Positions 24,401 to 31,939 of a DNA stretch of 64,000 nucleotides are shown piece by piece. Each line of letters begins with the position of its first letter. The first letter of the stretch is position 1. The stretch is from Buxus sempervirens (lineage: Eukaryota; Streptophyta; Magnoliopsida; Buxales; Buxaceae), in contig OX387193.1 of NCBI GenBank assembly GCA_947561395.2, positions 3,844,001 to 3,908,000 on the forward strand, read 5' to 3'. Below the pieces are notes generated by a model. That model ran no database searches. It was not told where the DNA came from and worked only from the letters and a program-made list of their open reading frames with translations. The position numbers and the translations under genes were made by a program.

Positions 24401-25179
24401 AAACAGTCAACTTCATACCTGGGGGGTGTCAAAAGAAAGAGAGGTTGACCTGCGCCAATAAGATGGTGGAGAAAGTTTTAAAGGATTGCAATTTCCACCC
24501 AGGAAAGGGGTTGGGCATTAACCTGCAAGGAAGGGTGAAGCCCATAGAGGCACAGAGGCTGGTCCCACAGGTGGGACTGGGGATGAAAATGAGAAGATGG
24601 AAGAGGGGATCACGGAAAGAAAATGAGAGGGGAAAGAATCAAGAAAAGTTCCCTCATTTAAGGGAAACTTTCCCGAGGCCCTCTCATACCATTCAATTGG
24701 CTCCTCCTACAGATTCCTCCAAGCCTCCGTATTTCAATGACAACCCTTTTAGAAAGCCTTATACCTCAACCCTTCAACCTTTTATCCCCCTCTCATCCAC
24801 TTTGACGCCTGAAGCCACGGGTGAGCCTGAGCCACTGCCACAAGAGCAGCAGGATTTCACAGAAGAGACAGGGGCATTCTTTGCAATGACAGAGAATGAA
24901 GGAAGAGATAAAGCAGAAGAAGAAGTTCCTTTTATCGACTGGGCCTCAATCAAGATTCCTGATGAGGTCACCTCGGAACTCAGCCCCGAAGCAGAAAAGG
25001 GCAGTTTTTCAAATCCGGTAATGATGGTATCGGATCGAGAGTTTGAGGAGGAACGGGTTTGCACTATACCACCTGTTCCAGAGGGCTTTGTATTGAAAAA
25101 TTGGGAAGAGACCCCCTTGACATTTGAGGCTGCATATGGTTGGCAATCAGCTGCGGCCTCCAAAAAAAAACTCCATTAG
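21406..25179 (+). CDS. Gag-protease polyprotein of the 23.5-kb Tat element
   Basis: 1257 residues starting MNPAEEQ, the first ATG after the leader. A Gln/Pro-rich coiled N-terminus precedes the Retrotrans_gag domain (about 157-330: LIQLFQRSLTGAALRWF, YAKRWREAA). A zinc-knuckle-like CX2HX5HX4C motif (CEYHMGAPGHPTDRC) lies near 465. The aspartic protease has active site DNGS near 861 (LIDNGSALNVCP), in place of the usual DTG/DSG. A G-patch-like segment (HPGKGLGINLQG) follows at about 1018-1068. The ORF ends 10 bp after an A9 run that leads into the -1 pol frame. Gag forms the particle and protease processes the polyprotein. The closest relative in the window is the gag at 48861-50441. Confidence 0.95.
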   Translation: MNPAEEQSTVSAEAFAQLQEQVAGMTKLLENLLANQAAQAQVQAQQAQAQVHQASSSHNAPPQAPPQTELPPQIQPIPPQPEPSHPNPEPILIREEESECEKEKGKEKERLRVEVERKFLDKLESIQEELKEVRGINTLGGTNFQDLCLYPDACLPAKFKCPDFEKYDGTGCPMSHLKLYCGALCQFGRDDGILIQLFQRSLTGAALRWFATVDHGRIRRWKDLADAFLAQYRFNADIVPDRYDMMKMSKGRDETVRQYAKRWREAASQVRPPMMEPEMVTTFIGTLGHPFYNHLVGQVTTSFAALVLVADRIEDGIRSGRIHDHSATARQQEPTFDPSAQKQKNGARRNGGKKEGEVNMVQPQPPQKPIQINIAAPPPSPVQPQSTYQNPLNINVPQAAMPNQKRVFSKEERDAWMASRRSRVLSPLPVTPSQLLPSLLNAGYVTLKEPNPNASKGKNFDPSTTCEYHMGAPGHPTDRCWPLKHAIQDLIDQGTLLFNTAAPSPTRTDIGQNPLPQHNGAGHSNFVGTISSRPRTFDPSQLIAPIGTSVKVYFDQEGIEEQINVISGNNGNGKTAEDINASLNRAASLMAQLNVAKPPLIINCNQAVASPTTPSPKPSLVINYDPTTASITSVSSQTLRSSQPKAPRQSSPLVIEVPSSNLIPTSAPAPRSHLQPLVFNVPKPSYSETAVPWNYSEGYTTTIPVAGNQGQEEVNLMTRSGRCVEGKEQEMKEAEQVQKGKAKIGEDTPQVDNKEAEDLLKILKKSEFNIVDQLTRVPAQISILGLLLNSEKHRDSLMKVLQSAHVPKTIEPDQLGTMIGQILSHNVISFSESEISPVGGYHMDPLHITVLCKGSMIARVLIDNGSALNVCPLVTCVRLGLDQSKIKQNGRVVRAFDSSKTHSLGEIELPITIGPNIFNITFEVIDIPAAFNLLLGRPWIHSARAIPSTLHQRVKFIRGQRVITVLAENLVPPVIPPDVPFINVELTADKIAFHSFQFETVNFIPGGCQKKERLTCANKMVEKVLKDCNFHPGKGLGINLQGRVKPIEAQRLVPQVGLGMKMRRWKRGSRKENERGKNQEKFPHLRETFPRPSHTIQLAPPTDSSKPPYFNDNPFRKPYTSTLQPFIPLSSTLTPEATGEPEPLPQEQQDFTEETGAFFAMTENEGRDKAEEEVPFIDWASIKIPDEVTSELSPEAEKGSFSNPVMMVSDREFEEERVCTIPPVPEGFVLKNWEETPLTFEAAYGWQSAAASKKKLH

Positions 25180-28100
25180 TGGATTGCCCTTTTCCTGAAG
25201 GTTTTAATGAACCTTCATCTTCAGGAAAAGCCTTTTTAGAAGGTTCTCAAAAAACTCAAAAAGATTTTTCAATTTTTTCTAGAAAATCTAAAGCTTTCAA
25301 AATGGTCCAGACTGCTTATGAGCCATATATACAGACTGAATTAGAGCAAGTTGAATACGACTTCGACCTCGAGCTCGACTTCGACCTAATGGGGATTGAA
25401 GAGGAGATCGAGGCCGAAGACGATGACCTTCCAAGAGAAATATCATATCAATTGGAACGTCACGAAAAAGGTATTCAACCTAATATTGAAGAAACCATTT
25501 CTATAAACCTGGGAACTGAAGAGGACCCAAAAATTGTAAAGATTGGTGCATGCTTGTCTGAAATACAGCAGAAAGAAATGTCCCAATTCTTGGCCGATTA
25601 CAAGGACGTGTTCGCATGGTCTTATCGGGATATGCCAGGGTTGGATACAGACATGGTTGTACACAGGCTGCCCATCCTGCCAGGAGTAAAACCTATTAAG
25701 CAGAAATTGAGAAGGTTGAAACCGGAATGGACTTTGAAAGTCAAAGATGAAGTAGTGAAGCAGTTTCAAGCCGGGTTTTTGGCGGTGTCCACATACCCTG
25801 ATTGGCTAGCCAATATAGTCCCAGTTCCAAAGAAGGATGGAAAAGTCAGGATGTGTGTGGATTACAGAGATTTGAACAAAGCGAGCCCGAAGGATGACTT
25901 CCCATTGCCACACATCGACATCTTGGTTGATAATACGGCAGTGCACAGCCTGTTCTCTTTTATGGATGGCTTCTCCGGATACAACCAAATTAAAATGGCA
26001 AAGGAGGATCAAGAGAAAACCGCTTTTATTACTCCTTGGGGAACCTTCCACTACACAGTCATGCCTTTTGGATTAAAGAATGCCGGGGCGACGTATCAGC
26101 GAGCCATGACAGCCCTTTTCCATGATATGATCCACAAAGAGATGGAAGTATATGTGGATGATATGATTGCCAAATCATGTGAAGAGGAAGACCACTTAAT
26201 CAATCTAAAGAGGGTATTTGACCGTCTAAGGAAGTACAGCCTAAGGCTTAATCCAGCAAAGTGTGTCTTTGGAGCCACATCCGGGAAATTATTGGGATTC
26301 ATTGTAAGCAGAAGAGGGATTGAGATAGACCCGTCTAAAGCCAAGGCAATCATTGAGATGCCAGCTCCTAAGACTGAAAAAGAAGTTAGGGGCTTTCTGG
26401 GAAGAATTCAGTATATCAGCCGGTTCATAGCACAACTTACTGCTATTTGCGAGCCGATCTTTAAACTTCTAAGGAAGAATAACCCTACTATCTGGAATGG
26501 GGATTGCCAACAAGCATTCGACAAAATAAAGGATTATCTGTCAAATCCTCCTGTTCTAGTACCGCCAATTCCAGGAAAACCACTGATTCTGTATCTATCA
26601 GTTCTAGAAACATCAATGGGATGTGTATTGGGGCAGCATGATGAAACAGGCAGAAAAGAAAAGGTTATCTACTATTTGAGCAAGAAGTTTACAGATTATG
26701 AGACAAGATATTCGCCATTGGAAAAGACTTGTTGCGCTTTGGTCTGGGCGACTCAAAGGCTTAGGCACTATTTTTTAAGCTATTCAACTTTGCTGATCTC
26801 AAGGATGGATCCGCTAAAATATCTGTTTGAGAAGCCGGCTTTAACTGGTAGAACAGCAAAGTGGCAGCTTTTGCTTTCAGAATTCGACCTGACATATGTC
26901 ACTCAGAAAGCAATCAAAGGTCAGGCAATTGCTGACCACCTAGCTGAGCATCCATTACCAGATTATCAAACTCTTAAGACGAATTTCCCGGATGAGGCCA
27001 TCTTATTCGCTGAAGAAGAAAGTGAAGACTCCTGGCAGATGTTCTTTGATGGGGCTGCAAATATGAATGGAAATGGGATCGGCGCAGTATTAGTAAAGCC
27101 AGATGGTTCACATATCCCAATCGCAGTGAAATTGAGATTTCAGTGCACGAACAACATAGCAGAGTATGAGGCATGTATAATCGGATTACAAGCTGCTCTG
27201 GACCATGATGTTCAAGAACTTGACGTATATGGAGATTCGAGTCTTATCATCTTCCAAACAACTGGGGAATGGAAAACCAAAGATCGTAAATTGATCCCAT
27301 ATCACCAATATTTGGAAGAAATAAGTACCAAATTTACTCGAATTTCTTTTAGCTATATGCCAAGGGCTAAGAATCAATTTGCGGATGCCTTGGCGACATT
27401 GGCCTCAATGGTTAGTATTCCAGAAGGGGTAGACATACAACCACTAGAAATTGAAGTCAGAGACGAGCCAGCTTACTGTCTTGTTTTGGAAGGAGCGCAA
27501 GAAACAGAAATACCATGGTTCCAAGATATTAAGAATTTCTTGGATAATCGAAATTTACCAGAAAGCGCTAGTCCCACTGAAAAAAGAACAATACAGAAGC
27601 TAGCAGGACAGTTTCTTCTAAGTGGTGGGCAGTTGTATAAGAGATCCTACAATAATGTTCTACTCAGATGCGTCACCAAGGTTGAAGCAGAAAGGTTGAT
27701 TGAAACAGTGCACGGGGGAGTATGTGGGCCGCACATGAATGGACACATGCTCGCAAGGAAAATATTGCGATTGGGATATTATTGGTCTACAATGGAGTAC
27801 GATTGCTGCCTACATGTTAAGAGATGCCATTTGTGCCAAATATATGCTGATAATAAGCATGCACCACCAAGTGAGCTGCACAGCATGACCTCTCCATGGC
27901 CATTCTCTATGTGGGGTATTGATGTCATTGGGATGATTTCTCCAAAAGCATCTAATGGACACCGGTTCATTCTGGTGGCAATCGATTATTTCACAAAATG
28001 GGTTGAGGCTGCTTCATATGCAAATATCACAGGAAACCATGTTCTTAAGTTTCTAAAGCACAACATAATTTGTCGCTATGGGTTGCCAAAAGCCATAGTT

Positions 28101-28763
28101 TCAGACAATGCTTCGAATATTAAGAACAAGGATATGAAGGAGATGTGTGAGCAGTTTCAAATAACTCATCACAAGTCAGCCCCTTACAGGCCAAAAACGA
28201 ATGGAGCAGTAGAAGCGGCAAATAAGAATATAAAGAAAATAATCCAGAAGATGGTGGTAAGCTACAGAGATTGGCACGAGATGTTACCATTTGCTCTCCA
28301 TGCTTACAGAACCTCGATCCGAACTTCTACGGGGGCAACGCCGTATTCCTTGGTTTATGGAACAGAGGCAGTCTTACCTGTTGAGGTAGAAATCCCTTCA
28401 TTAAGAGTGCTTATGGAAACAGAGCCGGAAGAGGCTGAATGGGTTCAGTCTAGATATGAGCAACTTAATCTGATAGAAGAAAAGCGGTTGAATGCGCTTT
28501 GCCATGGTCAACTGTATCAGAGGAGAATGGCCAGGGCCTACAACAAGAAAGTGAAGCCCAGAGCTTTCCAAGTGGGTAATCTAGTCTTAAAGAAGATATT
28601 ACCATTTCTGGAAGACCCTCGTGGAAAGTTTAAGCCGAATTGGGAAGGACCTTATGTAGTAAAGAAGGTCTTGTCAGGAGGAGCTCTTATCCTGACAGAA
28701 ATGGATGGAGCAGATTTTCCTGAGCCAATCAACTCCGATGCGGTCAAGCAATATTTCCCTTGA
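25140..28763 (+). CDS. Pol: reverse transcriptase, RNase H, archaeal-type RNase H, integrase
   Basis: 1207 codons, open without interruption. The upstream limit is only the ORF limit, since there is no ATG; translation probably enters near 25162-25170 by -1 frameshift or from a spliced RNA. Domains: RT about 170-410 with YVDD at 338-341; classical RNase H about 477-590; a second RNase H at about 630-755 (MFFDGAANMNGNGIGAV...NIAEYEACIIGL); integrase HHCC zinc domain about 857-900; catalytic core D928, D989, E1025 (D-D-35-E). There is no chromodomain. The tandem RNase H places it in the Tat clade. All catalytic residues I can check are present, so the enzyme may be functional. Confidence 0.95.
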   Translation: MAISCGLQKKTPLVDCPFPEGFNEPSSSGKAFLEGSQKTQKDFSIFSRKSKAFKMVQTAYEPYIQTELEQVEYDFDLELDFDLMGIEEEIEAEDDDLPREISYQLERHEKGIQPNIEETISINLGTEEDPKIVKIGACLSEIQQKEMSQFLADYKDVFAWSYRDMPGLDTDMVVHRLPILPGVKPIKQKLRRLKPEWTLKVKDEVVKQFQAGFLAVSTYPDWLANIVPVPKKDGKVRMCVDYRDLNKASPKDDFPLPHIDILVDNTAVHSLFSFMDGFSGYNQIKMAKEDQEKTAFITPWGTFHYTVMPFGLKNAGATYQRAMTALFHDMIHKEMEVYVDDMIAKSCEEEDHLINLKRVFDRLRKYSLRLNPAKCVFGATSGKLLGFIVSRRGIEIDPSKAKAIIEMPAPKTEKEVRGFLGRIQYISRFIAQLTAICEPIFKLLRKNNPTIWNGDCQQAFDKIKDYLSNPPVLVPPIPGKPLILYLSVLETSMGCVLGQHDETGRKEKVIYYLSKKFTDYETRYSPLEKTCCALVWATQRLRHYFLSYSTLLISRMDPLKYLFEKPALTGRTAKWQLLLSEFDLTYVTQKAIKGQAIADHLAEHPLPDYQTLKTNFPDEAILFAEEESEDSWQMFFDGAANMNGNGIGAVLVKPDGSHIPIAVKLRFQCTNNIAEYEACIIGLQAALDHDVQELDVYGDSSLIIFQTTGEWKTKDRKLIPYHQYLEEISTKFTRISFSYMPRAKNQFADALATLASMVSIPEGVDIQPLEIEVRDEPAYCLVLEGAQETEIPWFQDIKNFLDNRNLPESASPTEKRTIQKLAGQFLLSGGQLYKRSYNNVLLRCVTKVEAERLIETVHGGVCGPHMNGHMLARKILRLGYYWSTMEYDCCLHVKRCHLCQIYADNKHAPPSELHSMTSPWPFSMWGIDVIGMISPKASNGHRFILVAIDYFTKWVEAASYANITGNHVLKFLKHNIICRYGLPKAIVSDNASNIKNKDMKEMCEQFQITHHKSAPYRPKTNGAVEAANKNIKKIIQKMVVSYRDWHEMLPFALHAYRTSIRTSTGATPYSLVYGTEAVLPVEVEIPSLRVLMETEPEEAEWVQSRYEQLNLIEEKRLNALCHGQLYQRRMARAYNKKVKPRAFQVGNLVLKKILPFLEDPRGKFKPNWEGPYVVKKVLSGGALILTEMDGADFPEPINSDAVKQYFP
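25162..25170 (+). other. A9 run at the gag-pro/pol junction (possible -1 frameshift site)
   Basis: TCC AAA AAA AAA in the gag frame is followed four codons later by TAG, while the -1 frame is open into pol. A AAA AAA is a valid slippery heptamer. Alternatives are splicing, as in the related Ogre elements, or a one-base mutation in the run. Confidence 0.5.
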
Positions 28764-29810
28764 AGGAATATCACAAGGAAATGATCCGAGGCCATTTTTC
28801 TTCCTCCCTCACAAATTCTAATATCCCTAGTTTAAACCAAGTTGAGCCTGTTCGTGTTTTAAAGAACCCAAACTGGAGCTTACAGTCGCGAATGAAGCAG
28901 GGTTAATAGAAAAACAAAAAGGGAAATAGAAAAGAAAGGCCAAAAGAAAAAAAAACAGAAGGCCAATATTGGGAATGGGGGGTCGCATCCATTATGACTG
29001 TAAGCCCAGTTGTCCCATTTTCAAGATGTTAAAATATTGAGCCTATAATAACTTTTTTTCATAAACCCAGCCCAGCCTTCATTTCGTCCTATCGATCAAG
29101 TCCTCGGTGATCTGGGTGTATTCCTTCAGGCTCGGGATGTTGAAAGGGCAATGACGGAATAAAACAGGCCGGTCCTAGTGAAAACCGTAACAGGCACTAG
29201 GGGCAATATTGGCAGAAAGAAGGCGAAAGAAAAAAGAGAATAAAAGAAAAGGAAGAAACAGGAAAAAGGTCACCAACCGTACTTGGGATACAGATTGAAC
29301 CAAACCGCCCTTTTTCTACGGTTTTGGCAGAAGGGCTATGCAACCGCATACTAAAGACGGTTTTGGCTAAACCGTTCTGAATACGCGGTTTTGCGCAGCA
29401 GAAGTGAATTGAGCAGATTTTCTGCACAGGACTGAACCAGAAGGCTGGGGCAAGCCCCTGAAAGTGGGAAGGAAACTTGGGGATGAGTCTAAGGGTTCCA
29501 AGGGGGATGGATTGGCTTCCTCCTCATTAACTGAAATACCCTTTTTGCCCAACTTACTTCAATTCGTCCAACTATATGGGATTAAAGCATTATGGACCAA
29601 TTTACAATAAAAACACACAAAAATAAAAACTATATTTTGGCCAATGATGAGAAATCAGTGACTTTTCATTAAAACTGTCAGTTTTTACAAGCATATGAGA
29701 GTTCTGAGGCCAATAGTATAAAAACCTACTTTGTATTCTCTATCTTTCCACTAGTGGAGTTTCTCTTTGTACAGAAGTGTAAAAAAGGAAAAAAAATACA
29801 ATGAAAGGGG
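28764..29810 (+). other. Spacer between pol and the antisense genes
   Basis: No gene is seen. It contains purine-rich AAAAGAAAGG stretches and the dyad cluster 29303-29390. Confidence 0.6.
29303..29390 (+). promoter_or_regulatory. Three AACCG-N11-CGGTT dyads after pol
   Basis: Sites 29303-29323, 29342-29362 and 29370-29390, all 21 bp. They lie 540 bp after the pol stop and 420 bp beyond the 3' end of antisense gene A. Confidence 0.85.
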
Positions 29811-30020
29811 CTAATCTCTATCCCCTAGCCTCTCCTCAAGCTCTCTGATCCGAGCCGCCTGAACCGCCACAAGCCTTTCAGCCCCCTCTGCATCTGGGTC
29901 ACTGAGGAATGAGATGACGTCATCGGAGAGAGTCTGCCTGGTCCTCAAATCTCTGAGCCTGGCCATGGTCTCGTCATGCCTGCGCCATGCAGCTCTCACC
30001 TCGAAGCGACGGGCCTGTAT
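29811..30020 (-). pseudogene. In-frame continuation of antisense gene A after the TAG stop
   Basis: 69 codons in the same frame as exon 2, rich in Arg, Glu and Leu in heptad-like spacing and ending at a natural stop. Its open frame and composition match the preceding coiled coil, supporting a recent nonsense mutation of gene A. Confidence 0.6.
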
Positions 30021-31465
30021 CTACTCTGATAATCGCCGCTCCAGGTCTTCTTTCTCCAACCTCAAAGTGCGGGCCTCCTCCACCCATATGAGCTGAAGCC
30101 GCCTATGAGAAGCCCGCTCGGTCTCCAAGAGGTCCTCATAAGTAGGACACGGGATAGCGGGAGGATCAGCCGGTACAGAGGCACAGCTTTGCACCTGCTC
30201 CCTAATCCAAAGGAGATAGTCCTTCTCATGTAATTTGGAGAAGACGGGACCTCTCAAAAGGCAGGCCTGCGACCATTCCTTCAATAGGCGGAAGCAGAGG
30301 CCCATGGTGGCTGGTGTGAGCGGACCTATGAGCTCTTCATATCCCTGAGGTACTAGGATCCCCTGCACCTCCTCTCCAAACTGCCGGATGACCCTCAAAG
30401 GCAAATAGAGCAAGGCAGACCTCAAGCCCATGAGCACAGCGAAGTTTCGGTCAGAGAAGCTGATCACTGTCTCAACGGAGGGCTGGTAAGCACCGGGCCA
30501 TCTCACCTGGTCATCCTGAAGAGTCCCCAAGAAAGCAAACCATCCCTGTTTGCCGCCATGTATATTGGGACACCCCCTGTTGCTCATCAAAACAGGAACG
30601 TCCAATCTGGGGAAGAAGCGCCGGGTTATCTCTTCAACTTGACTCAGGTGGTCAAGTAACCAGAGCTGCACAAAACAGGGAAGCATTTCCAACCTTAGAA
30701 AATTTCAACATGGCAATAATAATTACAATTCAAGGAAAGAGATTCAAATTTTACCTGAAGTATAGGGGCGCAGGCAAGGAAACTTTTCTGCTTCCTGTGA
30801 TAGCAGTCAGTCAAGGCCTGGTATATTTCAGCCAGGATCATAGGGGCAAGCCTTTCGCGCTCCCTAACTTGGCAAATGACTGAAATGAGGGATAAATCAA
30901 CCTCGCTATCACCTCGGGGGAATAAAAGTTGATTGACCACTATCAAGGTCAAAGCATTGAACCGGGCCGACCGGTTTAGGCTATTCAACAGCTTTTCAGT
31001 CAAAAATGACTTTGATAGGGTCAATAAAGCGTCGGCTTCCCCTAACTCTTTCTTGTTAATCCCCAAAAAGGTGGAGGCTTCCTTTTTGAAGCTCGGTTTG
31101 AGAGGTGGGTTAACTACTTTCTTAGAAAAACTAAGGTTGAGGATGGTTTCAACCTCCTCGACTGTAGGGGTCATCTCTTTTTCCCCAAACCTGAAGAGGT
31201 TCAATTGAGGCTCCCAATGCCCAATTAGTGCCTCTATGATTTCCCATTTTAGAGGAATCTTTGGGATTGAAAGGAGGTGGCCTAGATTGGCGGAGGCCCA
31301 ATCCATCTCATCTTGAGGGGTCATTGAAGAGACCCACCTCTCATAGAATGTATCTACTATGGCATACCTAGTCAAATTAGGAGGTTTGGACCTAATTTTT
31401 GGTCTAGGTGCTGATATTTCAGGTACAGAAGATGAAGAAGGCACAGAAGCTGAACCAGAAGCCAT
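30021..31465 (-). CDS. Antisense gene A: DUF7745-like protein with coiled-coil tail
   Basis: Two exons on the minus strand: 31465-30755 (237 codons) and 30665-30021, joined in phase 0 by GT (CTTCAG|GTAAAA) and AG (GTGCAG|CTCTGG). The product is 451 residues, starting MASGSASVPSSSS. Residues about 30-230 resemble the plant DUF7745 family often found near Tat-type elements (HWEPQLNLF, FGEKEMTPTVEEVETIL). The C-terminus is a charged coiled coil. After the TAG at 30023-30021 the same frame runs on to 29811 with more coiled coil (RIRELEERLG), so the stop looks like a nonsense change; the original product was probably about 520 residues. Function is unknown. The family name is from memory of the motif, not a search. 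Confidence 0.72.
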
Positions 31466-31540
31466 TAATGGGCAAAAGTGGATTAAAGGCAGCTAGGAGA
31501 GAGAAAATCGCCGAAACAGGGGGTTTCTGACCTAAGCAAT

Positions 31541-31555
31541 ACGTCAAAATGACGT
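31541..31555. promoter_or_regulatory. Inverted TGACGT pair upstream of antisense gene A
   Basis: ACGTCA-AAA-TGACGT is a perfect palindrome 76 bp upstream of the gene A start codon. TGACG is the core of plant as-1/bZIP (TGA factor) sites, so this may be a promoter element. Binding is inferred. Confidence 0.45.
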
Positions 31556-31596
31556 CCTGCCCGCAATTCGCGGTTTTAAAATAACCTAAGGGCAAA

Positions 31597-31714
31597 AACC
31601 GCATACACAGAACGGTTGTGTCTAAACCGCACTTAATATGCGGTTGCATTCCCGCAAAGTTTAAAAACCGCGGGTTAGGTACGGTTCTTGCACAACCGCC
31701 CTGAATGTACGGTT
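31597..31714 (-). promoter_or_regulatory. Four AACCG-N11-CGGTT dyads upstream of antisense gene A
   Basis: Sites 31597-31617, 31625-31645, 31666-31686 and 31694-31714, all 21 bp. They lie 130-250 bp upstream of the gene A start and 225-340 bp downstream of the gene B stop. Confidence 0.85.
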
Positions 31715-31939
31715 TTTGCACAAAAAAGGGGTTTTCTTCTTTCTTTTAATAAGTCATGTTCCCAGCACACCTGTTACCTGTATAAACACTTGTAACATGA
31801 CAAATATACAAAAATAAACAAAAATATACAAAAAAGGAAACAAAACCAAAAAAATCTTCTCTTTTCATATAAACTGTCAATGGATACATCAAGTTTATAT
31901 ACAAATATCTGATAAATCCTAAATCCTATCTCTAACAGG

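Noticed and set aside
25140..25180. TTG start for pol
   Set aside because: Only the limit of the open frame; pol of this type is expressed from gag-pro by frameshift or splicing, so no independent start is claimed.
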